Assembly (NCBI GenBank): GCA_963514095.1
Contig: OY741276.1
Coordinates: forward strand, 10,449,266-10,513,265
Source: Eutrigla gurnardus
Lineage: Eukaryota; Chordata; Actinopteri; Perciformes; Triglidae
DNA length: 64,000 bases
Direction of reading: 5' to 3'
How positions within the stretch are numbered: position 1 is the first letter of the stretch; each line of letters begins with the position of its first letter. The position numbers and the translations under genes were made by a program. The notes below the pieces were generated by a model. The model was not told the origin of the DNA. It was given only the letters and a program-made list of their open reading frames with translations, and did not search any database. Of this stretch, positions 14,288-27,600 are shown piece after piece.

Positions 14288-14514
14288 CCCACTAACACCC
14301 CCCCCCCCTTACCTATAGCACTCTGATCATAGCACTGTTGCTCTTAAGGTATGTTTTGCTGAACAGCTACTACTTTACTCAGACGAGGACGAGGACCTAT
14401 TTTTTAGCTCTTACTTTATCGGCAATGATATGTTGTGGTTTCTTTCTTTTGACAAATGTACTTATTGTAAGTCACTTTGGACAAAAGCGTTTGCTAAATG
14501 CCGTAAATGTAAAT
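13872..14514 (+). mobile_element. L2-type LINE, 5'-truncated copy with intact-looking 3' end
   Basis: The copy holds the C-terminal tail of an L2/CR1-type reverse transcriptase followed by a 3' UTR. The end reads GTAAGTCACTTTGGACAAAA, then GCGTTTGCTAAATG, then a TAAATG-type tail (about 14467-14514). This is the conserved 3' hairpin and tail of fish L2 elements, which their reverse transcriptase recognises. 5' truncation, as here, is usual for LINE copies. A C-run (14299-14308) sits in the 3' UTR. Confidence 0.85.
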
Positions 14515-17500
14515 CAAGTATTGCTGGCATTTAGAAATGCATTTGTATATATTCACAAAACAAAAGAGAAAGGGGGATTGGGGGAGCACACAGAACTGCC
14601 TCACATACTTTATATTGGCTTTGTGAAGAGGCTTAACACCTTCTGCTCTTCTCGGGGTATGCCATTTGGCACCCTCTTTTGTCACCTATATTTACCCAAA
14701 GTGCTTACATGAAAGGCCAAAGTTGTAGATAATTTCAAAAGCCCTCTATTTACTCCTTTTGGTGATGAGAAAATGTGTTCTGAATGTTTGGTGTCCTTTG
14801 CTCGAATCCTTGTTTCTATAAATGTTTGCAGGAGGTTATGTGTTCGGTTTTAACAAATGAGGTAGTACTCGGGTAACCAGTTTTCCTCCTCAGGTATCAT
14901 ACCTAATTTAAAGGTTGTATTGCGGTGAAAGCTACAGGCATCGTTGTTCACAGATTTTACAAAGAGGTTCCCCCCAGCTCATCTCTATAGATGAACTCTA
15001 AAATAGTTCTTATGACCAGCATCAAGAATGTAAGGCAGACAAATAGCAGGAACAGAGTCATCTGCTGTTGGCTGAAAGTACTACAGGTTACTAAAGATAG
15101 AAACTGCTTGTTTAATGCTTGATTATAAATGGACCCTGCAACTGGATATGGTGTTTAGACAAAATGGCAATTCCTAGCTGGTTTATATGATGAGAACCCA
15201 AAGACAAAAACACAACATCATCTTGCAGTAGGTGTTTTTGGCTACATGGGTCAACATGGTGAAGTCGAGATTAGTGATTACTTTTGCATCACCAGCATGT
15301 TGATTAAGCTTCATGCAAGTGTCTTACCTCCACGTTTATAAGGATAACTACTAGACATGGTGGAATAAGGTATGAGCAGATCAGATATGAGCATTGAATT
15401 GTCAAAGAAAAGGTTGCCAATCAATATGTTGCCATCCAATTTGGACAGTTAAAGAAAAAATACATACAGAATTGTGTCAGAAGAGTGAGAAAACCCTCAA
15501 CATCTCAGGGGCAGGGAGACTGTGAGAAAGTCAGAGAGACAGTGAAGTATGGAAACATGTTCCCTAGGGTTTATTTTTTAAGAATAGGTTATTGGACAGT
15601 TACCAAAGGTTATAAGAAATCCTCGGAAGATACACCTGAGGGAAAGTATGAATACATTGTTCTCACACAATTGATGAAATCATCAGCTTTGCATTCACAT
15701 GGCTTTCAAGACATTGTTATCATTCCCTACTGGAGGTTCACAAACAATATCGGGATTTGAAAATAACAGTGGCTATTATAGGTTGCAACTGGTTTCACCA
15801 CCTCATCCCTGAAGGGTAATCAAATCAATAGAGTGTACTAGTTGAAAAAAAGCCCAGAGACTTGGCTATCAATATAAATGTAAAAAAAATAATATATAAC
15901 TAATATATAATTTAGACATGTAAATATACACATATGAATGAGAAACAAAAGCAATATTCTCAGATTATTAGAGTAAAACTGATATGATGTGATAAATGTA
16001 CAAGAAAAAAAAAGTGGGAGTGGAGTGCAAAACCATAGGAATAAAGTGTGGTTCATGTTGCAAGGTTGGATCAACCTCATCAAACCACAGATGCCACTGT
16101 TAAACACTGCGGTGACCTGAGCTGCAGCCTGCTAAATATATTATTGTAGACTCTCCATCTATCATCCATTCTCCATCCACTAGTATAATACCAGTGCTTC
16201 TGGCTAGCCAGCTGGGACACTTGCTGTAGACAAAGACTACTGATGGCATATCAGGGCCTTAAAGGATTGTATGGAAATATTGTAAAGAGGAAGTGAGTAA
16301 TGAGTTTGACCCTAAAAGAAATTTGTGTTGAAAGTCCCTCAGCGTCCGATCACAATAGTTAATTTCTGGCTGTTTAAAAAATGGCCAAGACAGCAGGGTA
16401 TGTTTGTTTATAGTCTGTTGTTACACATTTATCCAACATTGTTTAAAATCAAAAGTTTGTTCTCGTGTCTCCTAAATGTCATTATCAGCAATTCAAGCTA
16501 TTTGCAATACAGTGGCTCCTGTTTCTCCTGTAGCGTTTTCTAACAACCTTGTCTCATAACCATCATTATATCAAGTAATGACTCTCTGGTCAGTGAAGGA
16601 AAAGGAGATAATATGAAAAGGATGAGAGATTATGAAAAGGGTGAGAGAGAGAAAGATATTTGGAGAGCTGGAGGATGGATGGAGGGGGTGCAGGACCTTG
16701 TTTCTGAACAACATGAAAGGGAAAGTGGGCCGCATCTGGGCTAAAGCTGGGGCAGTCTGTTGTTAACGGCGTGCAATAGGGTCGGGCAGGGACTGTAAAA
16801 TGTGCTTCAATCTGTGTGCCCCCATCTCTGCCAACCTGTGTTTGTTCACTGTTCCATACATTTACCACGTTTCTTTAATAACACCCTTTGATCAGGTCTT
16901 TGTTCAGCCAATTATTATGAATTCATCATAGTTCTAAAGAACACTTTACACACTGTCATTGTCAATTGGACGTGCCTCTTCATATCAAAATACATTAGTA
17001 TTTTATAGTAAACACTTTCTAAATTGAGTGCATTTCACTTAACTACATCTCACAGTTCGCTACATTCAAAAGCCACCAATCCAGTGAGTGGCTTTGATCT
17101 TAGTGGTTGAGGATGAATTTTGTATTGTGAGGAGTAAGTAAAAATTCTGCAAACTTACTGTAGATCCTGGGGGTCAGGACTACAGACTTATGGTGTCCCG
17201 TTGCCTTGGCCATTGCCATGAAAATTGACGTTCGAGTTTGAATTCATCTTTTATTTTTATTAATATATGCATGACCCCAAAATCACAAATAGTACATGAA
17301 ATGAGGAATAGTAATCCCACATTACTCACGGTGAATCAACATTAGTCATTATGTTATTCTTGTGTGCTTTCCAAGGTGCTGAAACACAGCACAGCTCGAT
17401 AAACAGTTTCAACAAAGCCAGGTATTTTATTCATGGCCTATATGTATGCATAGGCTACAATGTGTTTTCTTATACATTTGTTTATTGGCCGACATATGAG

Positions 17501-19924
17501 CAAATGCATTTTCATGGGAAACTTATGGCTAAAAATTCCCATATCAACATAGATCTGATATTACGTGTTGCCTTTAGAGTAAGGAAGTCGTTTGTTTTGT
17601 TTTGTTTTGTGGCTGAAACTAACTTCCAGATTTCAGCATCACTCATAGCATATCAGTTCTCCATTGTGACAGTGTTATACAGACAGGTTTGGTTTTCTGC
17701 ACAGAGACTGCACAGCGCATTTGTTTACTGTTTTAGGAGAAGGTTGAAACTGTTTATCGCTGGTTTTGAAAACTGGACAATGTCAATTTTATCAACATCA
17801 CAGAGGACCGTTTCCAGCTGTGATTACAGTAAACAGAAACAAGTGGCATTTTAGTAGCAAAGTGTGAGTGCACAGATGGAAAGGTGGAATAGCGGGCTGT
17901 CCAATAGGAATCAATACATAAGCTACTAATCAGTATGCTGTCTAACTTCGGTGTCTGATTCCAACATGTCCAACTGTTTTTCAACATGTGGTAATATTTA
18001 CCTGTATTATTCGTGTAAACATTGAGCAAGGTCACTTTGGTCAGTAACATTATGTATTGAATGGACATAGTAAATAAATTGAATAGCTGTTTTTACCACC
18101 CATTTGTAGCTTTACAGCACTGCATTGTGGTATTAGCTTATATACCACACTCTTATGTACCACACTTTGGTGTTTAGTGCTTGCTTCTGATGGCCTTGCT
18201 TTTCCCCCCAACTACCCACTTGCAAAGTTTCATGACTGCATCTTGCCTGGTTGTGACTCTATGAAGCTGACAAAATCTGTCCACAGACGGACTTTCAAAC
18301 TCCTGGCATGTACTTAACACCACTTCTGGCATAGTTCCTGCGATAGTACGTGTCTCAGGGACCATATTTTGCCATGATATCACTCAGACAGACAGACAGA
18401 CAGACAGACAGACACAGTCAGTCATTCAGGTTCTTATGCACAAGCCATGGTGGGCGACTCTAATGCTTTTTACTGGCAGAAAGTGATGTTTTTGGTCACA
18501 TAAGAGAGGTTTACATTTTCCTTCCACATAACACAAGGACTTTTTTGATATGTGATACTAGTATGAATTAGGGCACACATCTTTGGATTTTTGAATATCA
18601 CACTACATTAGGCAGTATCTGATGTCTTGGCTTTTGTAGTGTCCTGGATTTGAAAATTCTTGAGCAGTCACAGTGCCGGGATACTAAGGTAATTTCCATA
18701 TTCAATAGGGTTGGCAGTGGAAAATACAAATAACTCTCAAAATGTGCTATTCTAGGACTAAGGTAAGGGTGTGTCAGTATTGTTTTGCATGTATGATGAT
18801 GCATTTAAAGTTACAGTGACATAGCAGTTATTCCTACTGAGCATGTACTGGAATTTCAGAAATAAAGTGTATTTTATCTCTATAGGCTCGGTCTGTGCAC
18901 TGAGCTGCTTTGATGTGATAATAGGTTTTAGATCAGATAAAAACAGACCCAAGGACTGCAATATAGCTATGACAGAGAGGAACAGGGGAGGATTTGTAAT
19001 GCTTCTGAATGGAGCAGTACTGATATAAAATGGCTTATCAGATAGAATGTCTATTTACTCAACACGTAAATCAGTTTATTGTTGAACCTTTGTTTGTCAG
19101 CTTCAGCAATAACAAAGCCCCTAGTGCATTTTGGTTGAGAACATATGCACTGAAGGTGCACCGTATCTTGCCCATAGCCTTCAAGAAGACAGAACAGTTA
19201 CCAAGAAGTTTTTATAATTTACATTTTTACCAGCCCTATTTTAATACATTTTACTTGTATGAATGCAGATTGGGTGACAGTAGTAATTATGATGCAATAC
19301 AAAAGCAGGTAAAAAAAGTAAACCTCATTCTGTGCTCTCATGAATCAGAGTCCATTCAGTTTTATCACCATGCATAATAACAGCTGAATAGTTCTATGAC
19401 ATTCATGGTTAATGCAATACTAATATATTTTTGAAAAGTTAATTTAAGAATGAAGTGTATCTTACAAAACAGTATGGGGAATCATAGAAAGGTGGGCTTA
19501 ATGAGTGTATTGACTATTATCTACTATTACAGTTTTTTTTATTAATTGTAATTGTTTACATATTTCATCATTTGACAATGACATATGCAAGCGATAACAC
19601 CCAAAAAGTTGTACTGCATTGTAATGCATGATGCAGGGCGGCTGTTGGCCTATCTTACCCGCACTACGGCTCCTGCCTGCCTGCCAACAATATGAGAATA
19701 TGAGTAAATGACATAACATTAATCTACCGGTACATACAATTCATTTTGATTTGGCTTTTCTGTTTTAAACATCACAATATAGTTGATCCTTCGTATTCCT
19801 GTTCTTGCGTTGCTAGGAAACATCTTGCTAAACAGGTATTGGTTTTGACAATGATAGACAATTTAGTAATTGCTCTCTGTTTTTGAATTTACTCAACCTA
19901 TAATTGTACTGCATCCTTCTACAC
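14515..19924. other. Intergenic DNA, no gene seen
   Basis: No recognisable exon or element. A 167-codon open frame at 17351-17854 has no domain or coding signature that I recognise. The only simple repeat of note is the CAGA array listed separately. Confidence 0.5.
18385..18414. repeat. (CAGA)n tetranucleotide microsatellite
   Basis: About seven uninterrupted CAGA units, read directly. Confidence 0.95.
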
Positions 19925-20932
19925 TACAGTCCATTCAGAAAGTATTCAAACTGCTTCACTTTTTCACATTTTATGTTGCAGGCTTATGCTAAAACTGTTT
20001 AAATTATGTTTCCCTTCATCAATCTACACAAAATAAATCATTATGTGGAAACATAATTTAAAAACCTTTTAACAAAAATGTTTTAAAAAGGAAAACCTGA
20101 AATATCAAATTGGCGTAAGTATTCAGACCTTTACTTAGTTGAAGCACTTTTGGCAGAGATTACAGCATCAAGTCTTCTTGGGTATGAAGCGCCAAGCTTT
20201 ACTCAACTGGATTTGGGGATTTTCTGCCATTCTTCTATGCTGATCCTCTCAAGCTATGTCAGGTTGGTGGGCAGCCATTTTCAGGTCTCTCCAGAGATGT
20301 TTGATGCCATGATTGTCATGGCTGTGTGCTTAGGGTCACTGTCTTATTGGTGTATTGGAAGGTGAACCTTTGGGCCAGTCTGAGGTCCTGAGCGGTCTGG
20401 ACCAGGTTTTCATTAAGGACATCTCTGCACTTTGCTCCGTTTAGCTTTCCCTCAACCCTGACTAGTTGCCTAGGCTCTGCTGCTGAATAACATCCCCCGT
20501 AGCCCGACGTTGTCACCACCGTTAGGATGGTATTGGGCTGCTGATGAGCGGTACTTGGTTTCCTCCAGACATGACGTTTAGAATTTAGGCCAAACATTTC
20601 CATCTTGGTTTCATTAGATTTTTGTAAACTCTAAGTGGGGTTTCTTGTGTCTTTCATTGAGGAAAGGCTTCTATCTGGCCACTCCCTTCTGGAAGTTTCT
20701 CCCAACTCCAGCTAGGATCTCTGGTGCTCATCAAGAGTGACCATTGGGTTCTTGGTCACCACTCTTACCAAGGCCCCCTCTCCCTCGTTTGCTCAGTTTG
20801 GCCAGGTGGCCAGCTCTAGGAAGCGTCCTAATTTCTCCCATTTAAGAAATTGTGAGGCCACTGTGTTTCAGTTCCTTCCACTTCATGGCTTGGTTTGTGC
20901 TCTGATATGCAGCATATGCCTTTCCAAATCAT
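19925..20932 (-). mobile_element. Tc1-like DNA transposon, truncated
   Basis: It begins after a TA (19925-19926) with CAGTCCATTCAGAAAGTATT, the usual terminus of fish Tc1-like elements. The internal AAGTATTCAGACCTTTACTT-type sequence matches the inner direct-repeat region of the terminal repeat. The transposase is encoded on the minus strand. Homology continues to TGCCTTTCCAAATCAT and stops at about 20932, where a (ATCC)n retroposon tail starts. The opposite terminal repeat is missing and was not found beyond the retroposon cluster. No intact element remains. Confidence 0.88.
20131..20886 (-). pseudogene. Tc1-like transposase fossil
   Basis: The start codon complement lies at 20884-20886 (ahead of a KELS-type start) and the stop complement at 20131-20133, preceded by a YPRRLDAVI-type C-terminus. 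The best preserved block (20316-20603) reads MEMFGLNSKRHVWRKP, then ARCRDVL-type and QDLRLAQRFTFQ segments, the central part of Tc1/mariner transposase. At about 750 bp it is much shorter than the roughly 1 kb of a complete gene. The stretch that would carry the last catalytic acid (normally in a PDLNPIEHLW context) is deleted near 20300-20320, and several frameshifts and stops interrupt the rest. It is clearly inactive. Confidence 0.85.
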
Positions 20933-21049
20933 CCATCCATCCATCATCAACCACTTACCCTATCCCCATCCTGCATGTCTTTTGGACTGTGGGGAGAAGC
21001 CGGAGATCCCACGCTAAAGGGGAGAACATGCAAACTCCACACAGAAGGA
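20933..21049 (-). mobile_element. tRNA-type (GGAT)n-tailed retroposon, copy A, internally deleted
   Basis: On the + strand this reads (ATCC)n, then CCTATCCCCATCCTGCATGT, the TTTGGACTGTGGGGAGAAGC block, and ACATGCAAACTCCACACAGA. It is the same order as in copy B but without the middle of the element. It lies directly against the broken end of the Tc1-like element. Confidence 0.75.
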
Positions 21050-21440
21050 ACCCATCCATCCATCCATCCATCCATTGTCTACCGCTTATCCTGTATTCAG
21101 GGTCGCGGGGGGGCTGGAGCCGATCCCAGCTGTCATTGGGCGAAGGCAGGGTACACCCTGCCTGAGCCGATCCCAGCTGTCATTGGGCGAAGGCAGGGTA
21201 CACCCTGGACAGGACGCCAGTCTATCACAAGGCGAACATATAGACAAACAACCATTCACGCTCACATTCACACCTACGGGCAATTTAGAGTCACCAATTA
21301 ACCTATCCCCATCCTGCATGTCTTTGGACTGTGGGAGGAAGCCGGAGAACCCGGAGAGAACCCACGCGTACACGGGGAGAACATGCAAACTCCACACAGA
21401 AGGAACCCAAACCAGTAATCGAAACCGGGACCCTCTCAAT
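21050..21440 (-). mobile_element. tRNA-type (GGAT)n-tailed retroposon, copy B
   Basis: A nearly complete minus-strand copy: (ATCC)n tail complement, TTGTCTACCGCTTATCC, GGAGCCGATCCCAGCTG, ACCATTCACGCTCACATTCA, GGCAATTTAGAGTCACC, TTGGACTGTGGGAGGAAGCC and AACTCCACACAGAAGGAACC, decaying after about 21440. The same order occurs in the full copy at 51649-52012. It carries an internal 47-bp tandem duplication. The overlapping frames of 100-200 codons here are by-products of a GC-rich non-coding retroposon. Confidence 0.85.
21117..21210. repeat. 47-bp tandem duplication inside retroposon copy B
   Basis: The unit GAGCCGATCCCAGCTGTCAT...CACCCTG runs 21117-21163 and repeats at 21164-21210 with almost no change. 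The other copies (51649-52012, 57179-57306) have it once, so this is a local duplication. Confidence 0.9.
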
Positions 21441-21469
21441 CAAGAGAAATGGGAAACACCTGGGCCTTG

Positions 21470-21607
21470 TCAATGGGGTCGCCTCACATCGAGGGTCCTG
21501 GGTTCGATTCCTGGTTTGGGCTCGGGTTCCTTCTGTGTGGAGTTTGCATGTTCTCCCCGTGTGAGTCTGGGTTCTCTCTGGGTTCTCCGGCTTCCTCCCA
21601 AAGACAT
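21470..21607 (+). mobile_element. tRNA-type retroposon, copy C, 5' part in opposite orientation
   Basis: A plus-strand 5' fragment of the same retroposon. It carries a near-perfect RNA polymerase III box B (GGTTCGATTCC, 21501-21511) followed by GGTTCCTTCTGTGTGGAGTT and GTTCTCCGGCTTCCTCCC. It is inverted relative to copy B, so 21318-21418 and about 21528-21607 form the arms of a foldback with roughly 80 bp matching and a spacer of about 110 bp. Confidence 0.8.
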
Positions 21608-24600
21608 ATCTTGCTGGGCTTCTTTATCTTTACTTAATAATTTATTAATGCCTTTTGATAGAGCAGAAAAACTTATTCTGAGTTTGTAAGAAATATAGTA
21701 TCTTACTGGATAGCATGTTTAGTTTCAGGAGTTTAACTCCCACTGGGGTCACTCATGCTAAAGAAGATTCACACTCATGGAACTATAAGCTTCTTAGCAT
21801 AAACACATCCACTAAATATCATGTTAATGGCCTATATTACCATATTTTAGCTCCAATGAGTGAGCAGCTCTCTGTTGTTTTTCTGAATGTGGTTTTAAAT
21901 TCCCACCCTTGGTGGATGGCTACTTCAACATGTTTTTTAAAAGTTTCTTCTCGCCAAATTCTTAATTACATGGTATAATATATGCTGAATATACTTAAGC
22001 TGAGTTGGTAGTCAAATGTCTTGTGTGTGTGCATTGAATAGATCCCTGACAGTAGCTGATGGACGTTTGGTTTGATAGAAAGCATGCAGTCAACATAGCA
22101 GTGCCCCACAGGCACAGCAAGTCACTGATGCTGTTCAGTATGTTTTCATTCCCACTGGGCACCATTGGTAAAATGTATGCACTTATGGTGTTGTACGTCA
22201 CTTTAAATGGAAGAAATGTAGCACTCCTGACATGAACAGCATCTGCAGTGGTATGTTCAAATGCTTTGGGCTGACGCAGTCTGATAAAAAGTTCCAGTTT
22301 TTTTGACACTGCAGAGTGAACACTTCAGTCATAACACTATATTTGATATGTCTCATGCTGTTAACTGCTGGAGCCTAATAATAGGCTTATGGCGGAGATG
22401 GTAGCAAAGTGAGAGACAGAGTATCTATATTGTGTATGTCAGTCCTATATCCTAAAGCCGAGAGCCATTCCAGTTTAACCGTTTTCATGCTCGAACTTTT
22501 AGCTTACCATGCAAATAGCATTTAACTTTTGTTTGGGTGTCTGTTGATATTCCATAATTCAGGCCATTTAGAACAAATACTAGACATAGCTTATATTTAA
22601 ACAGCAATATCTCGCACACAAAAAAAAATGTTATGACCTTCTGTAGTACATTTGTCTCCACAAATTAGGTTTTAACGGGCATGGAATACAGGGCACTCCA
22701 AAATGCTTATAGCATACCAAATATCATTTTACACTGCATAAATTAGCTTGCAGCTATCAGATTTTAGTTAGTCACTCAGTTACTTTTGGTCATGCTTGGT
22801 TTAAGTCACTGCATATTACATGTCTATACCTTTCCTGATTATGGATCACATCTCTCTTTTTTAGCATTGCTAAATTGTATCTTTGCAAGTCATCATTGTG
22901 AGGTCTATAGAGGCCTTTTCCCAAATTAGTGGCTGAATGAGCACTCCATCATGAAGTGTCACTTCACATGGGTCACTTGCAGAGAGAGAGCACTTAAGAA
23001 TAGGGTTTGAATAAACAATTTAAAAGTGGGACTCGCCATTCTTGATGGTAAATGGGAAATGGGTGTCACTATTTTTACCGACACCTTGTTCATTTTTATA
23101 ATTGTATTGTAATTGTATTTTATTATAATGTTCCCCACGCGATGTTTCACATGAAAGTGAGCCTGATATAGAACAGTGAGCAAACACCAAAAAGGTATCA
23201 AAATGTTACAAAACCACATTTCCCAAGAATGACTGTTCAATAAGACCTGTAGACGATTTCCGGTATGCCTCGAGGGACCTTATTTCGGAAAAAAATGGAT
23301 GGTACTCATAAGCGGGAGACAAATAATTGTACCATTCCATTTGATTTAGGCCATTAAGTACCCACATGATGTTTTTCAATTTAAACAATAATTCGTTACA
23401 TTTCCATTTTGTAGTATAAGACTGTGAAAGACTACCCATCCGTAAGTCCCACAAGTGACATATCTCCCTGAAGTAACAATAGTTGTGTGTTTCGTATTGC
23501 AATGTACTCACTCGGAACACCAGGTCTTGCTCATTCTTTCTCTTACCGGCTCCCATGATTTAGATAGTGCTCAAACCAAAAGGATTGAGTAAACAAAACG
23601 CATGACTGCTGCACAGTCTTCTTTTGTTTTGGAAGAATTATTGTGCGCTGGTGGGGACAGCGTTTTACCACACACGAAAATACTAGTTCTACAAAAATAA
23701 TATCTGGTTGAAGATATTTAGTGACCTATCAAAGAAATCACAAACTCAAGTATCGGGACATCAGATTTTGGCATACTTTATATTTTATATATAATAATTA
23801 ATAAAATTAATAATAGAAACATTTATATAATTAATAAAAAAAACCTAAAAATTTTGAGTTTCACGTTGTGCCATCTATTATCTCATTACTTTTCCTGTCT
23901 TTTTAGGTTTTAAGTATCGGTAGCAAAATATTTAAGCAGTCAAATATGTATTTTTTTTCTTCATGTTGTCAGTATGTCCATCATAAAGCAGTGTATAGAA
24001 AAGGGTTTAGGTGCATGGCAAATTGTGTGCCTTTTGTAGGGTTAGTGGAATATGGTTAAACTGTGCAGTGATTCATACAGGATTTTTTTCTCACCCCACC
24101 CTCTCACTGGTTTTGGACAACCCTTATATTTTATATTTTCCAAGAAAAAATGCAGTCATGTGGCAGGGTAAGGTGTGTGTCCTGTGTCCACATAGCATTT
24201 TTTTCTGAGCCTTTTTTTGTATTAGTGTCTTGTCTCTTTTTTTACGAGTACTCTTCCTTTTTTGTGTGGCCGCTCCGAGCACTTCAAGTTGACAATCTCT
24301 CAACAGAAAAGTGCTGGTGACATCACTCTAGACAATGGAAGAGAAGCTTGGGCTTTGTTTGTCCTGAACTTTAAATGTCTGACAGATACTAAAAAAAGCC
24401 TATTTGTGGGAGCAGATTGGCCAGGCGGACACAGATTATTGCTGGTGAGTGTTGTGGTTTTATATATGTATTCTGTACGCGTTGTCTCTGACGGATTGTC
24501 CTCCTTGCTCTACTGTTACGACTCACAGACTGAGCGCTGACGAGCTAATCCATATAAAGTATCCTCCAGTTGGTGCACATTCTTAAAAAACAATGTCAAA

Positions 24601-27600
24601 CAAATAGTAGTCTAAATGGGTAATCAAAAGCAAAGGGGTAGCGCTAGTCTATCATGCAATAGTGGTTAGAGTGGTGATATATTGTTGTGACAGAATGTTT
24701 TTTTTTAAAAATGCACTAAGTGCTTTTTAGATGAAATGCTGGGATGAAGCACTCCCCAGTGCCCAGCAGCTACTCTTCTGCCAGGGAAAGACGCTATGTA
24801 GACACAGGCCCTAAGGAATTATTGACCAGAAGACTGAAGCATAGTCATAATTTTACCAGTAAACAGATCTTTACTAGAAATACAATATTTTATATCATAC
24901 TGTGCTGTATTATACTTGGTATGCATTATGCTGGAATTGTTACATGAGGCTTTGTACAAAAAGTTGTTGATGTGCTTCAGATTCTTTTCAGCACCCTGGA
25001 CAGCTCCAATGCTGAGCACCATTACTTTTGGACAGCTCCCCAATCTGGTCCACTGAAGGAAGACTGTAACTCTGTGATAATTGTGTTTTTATATATTTTA
25101 ATTCGCAGCTTAACTTCTTAGTGAAAGCATCCTTTTTAGTAAGACACATAAGTAAAACGAAACACTTAAGATTTGGTAATTTAACGACCATCTTGGCCGG
25201 TTTAAATGTGGGTATTTAAACCAGACAAGATGTCACATAGCCACATAGTCACTTGTACTGCAAATGTCCACCATTACATTACCGCCATGGGGAAATATTC
25301 CTTTCCTCATTTGCACTTGACAGTCCTAACCATTAGATATACAAGGAGACAGGGAAAAGAGGGAGGGGGTGAGTGATTAGAGGGAGAAAAAAAAGAAAGG
25401 GGTAGATAAAAGGTGTGTTCCTGTATAATTACCCCTGAGAACCTCCTCTCAGCAACCTGAATTAGTTCAATACCTAGGCCCCAGGCTAGGATCTTCGCCT
25501 TTCTCATGTTTTCTTAATCTATCAATCTCTGCCTGCCAGTACCCATCCCTCCTAACCCCCACTCCAACCCTCCCAGTTCTCCCCACCATACGTCTTTTCT
25601 TTATCTCCTGGGTTAAGGGGAATAAAGGGTATAAAGGGATAAAATTGCATGGCTCACTTCAGAAGACTATTTAATTCAAGACATTTGATAGATGGGTGAA
25701 CACCTTACTAATTAAAGATAGGCAAAATGGTGGGGAATCAAGATTCTAGCCAGCTGTTCTAATGTGAATACTACAGACACAATGCACACAGAAAACAATC
25801 GGGTGAAAGCCATGATCACTTATGGCACGCTACTTCTCTCACACATTAGGAAATCCCCAATTCCCACAAATATAGATATGAACATTCTTTCTTCTGCCTT
25901 TTTCACCGAACCATTTGTTTTCTTTCCTTGGCTGTCTCGACTTGTCTGCCCTCTCCTGAAGTCTCTCCATACTCGCATCAGGAAAACTCTCTGAGTGTAT
26001 CAATTATTCACTTAAGATGGGTGAGTTTTGCGTGTGTGCGGGGAGGGAGGATAATGGTGTTTCTGTGTGGTGTGTTTAGATGTGTGATTTAATGCCATAA
26101 TTAGTTTTCTAGTGGTGGTTGCTCTGTCTAATATGTGGCCCAATTCTAAGCACCAAACAATTTCTCCCCCCCCCCAAAAAAACCCGAAACTTAACATTAA
26201 CGTACATCACACCACTGTGTTCTATTGTTTAATATAACAAACAATACATTCGGTATAAATAGCAAAAGCAAATAAAGCAAGATAATAGACCATGAAAATC
26301 AATTTTATGTGACCACATTCAAAAACATGTTTTAGCTGCAGCTTCCAGCAGGGGAATATAGACGCACTGAGTCCAGAAATTCTTGTGATGCATCGATGAT
26401 GCAAATCGGCGTATCTTTATAATTGACGGACTGCTCAAGCCCTCGTGTGGGTTAGTACTCTCCTGCTATCCGTATTACTAATTCACAATCGGCCTATAAA
26501 TTGGGAGAAAATCATATTTGTGTGTAAATGAAGGTCCCTGACAATTTTCCTGCCATTCCTGCATAACCTTTATTTGATCAACAGGTAAACCAGCCATTTT
26601 TAAGATACACGTTTGAGAAATCACACACTTTGTTTTATGAAGGTTATTGAAAGTATACAATGTACACAACTTTTTTAAAAGTATGTGGAGAAAATTCTCC
26701 AAATGTAATACATTCTCTTGTTACTCACTTGTGGGTACTGTGTGGGTACTGAGTCTTTGGGAAATGAATGCTCTATTACACCCAAATAAAATCTCGCTCC
26801 ACTGTCGTATCCCTGGACTCATAAAAGCACCGGACACATAAAAGTGCAAAATCAAAACAAATTCCAAAAGGGACTGAACTGAAGAACGAACCAGAGTAAG
26901 TTTTTGTCTTTTTGGCAAGATTGTATCAAATGTCTTACACGGCGACTTTGAGCCCGCATATATCCCTGCTTGTTTTTTCGAGTTTGAACGCAGTGTTTTA
27001 CAATGCCTTGCATGACATTGGTGTCTAGATAGATGGGGGGAGTAGCCAAATGAGAATTGTATTCATTCAATTACCCGGCAGTGGTCGTTCCAGACACACC
27101 TGGCAGAGATCTGCACTAGATGCATTCAGTGCACCTTTCTTACATCTGTTTCCTTATTACACATTTACTCATCTTCACTAGTGTCATTTTGACCTTCCTT
27201 TCTTTTTCTTGAGTTGCAGGAGCTTATATTTTCCTTTTATTACACATATCTTTCAATGAACAGTTTTAATGAAAAAAAGATCACGTTAATGACACAAAGC
27301 CTAGTAGTTGCATGATGGACACAACTAGACCTATGAGACACTTTGATTGTGGGCGCATTATGTGCATATGCTCACAGTCCGTATGTGTGACTGAGTTGCC
27401 TGATTTCATTTTGTGTGCATGGCCCTTTTTACACTGTGCCATTTTAACTGTGTTTACTGTTATCAACAGTGAGTGGTGACAGACTCTCACTGCTAGTGGT
27501 GACAATGGATCCCCAGGGAAGAGAGTACATACACAGTGGAAAAAGTCAAGCAAGAGTAAAACAATGCTGCGAGGCATTAACAGAGTGTAAAACTTGTTCT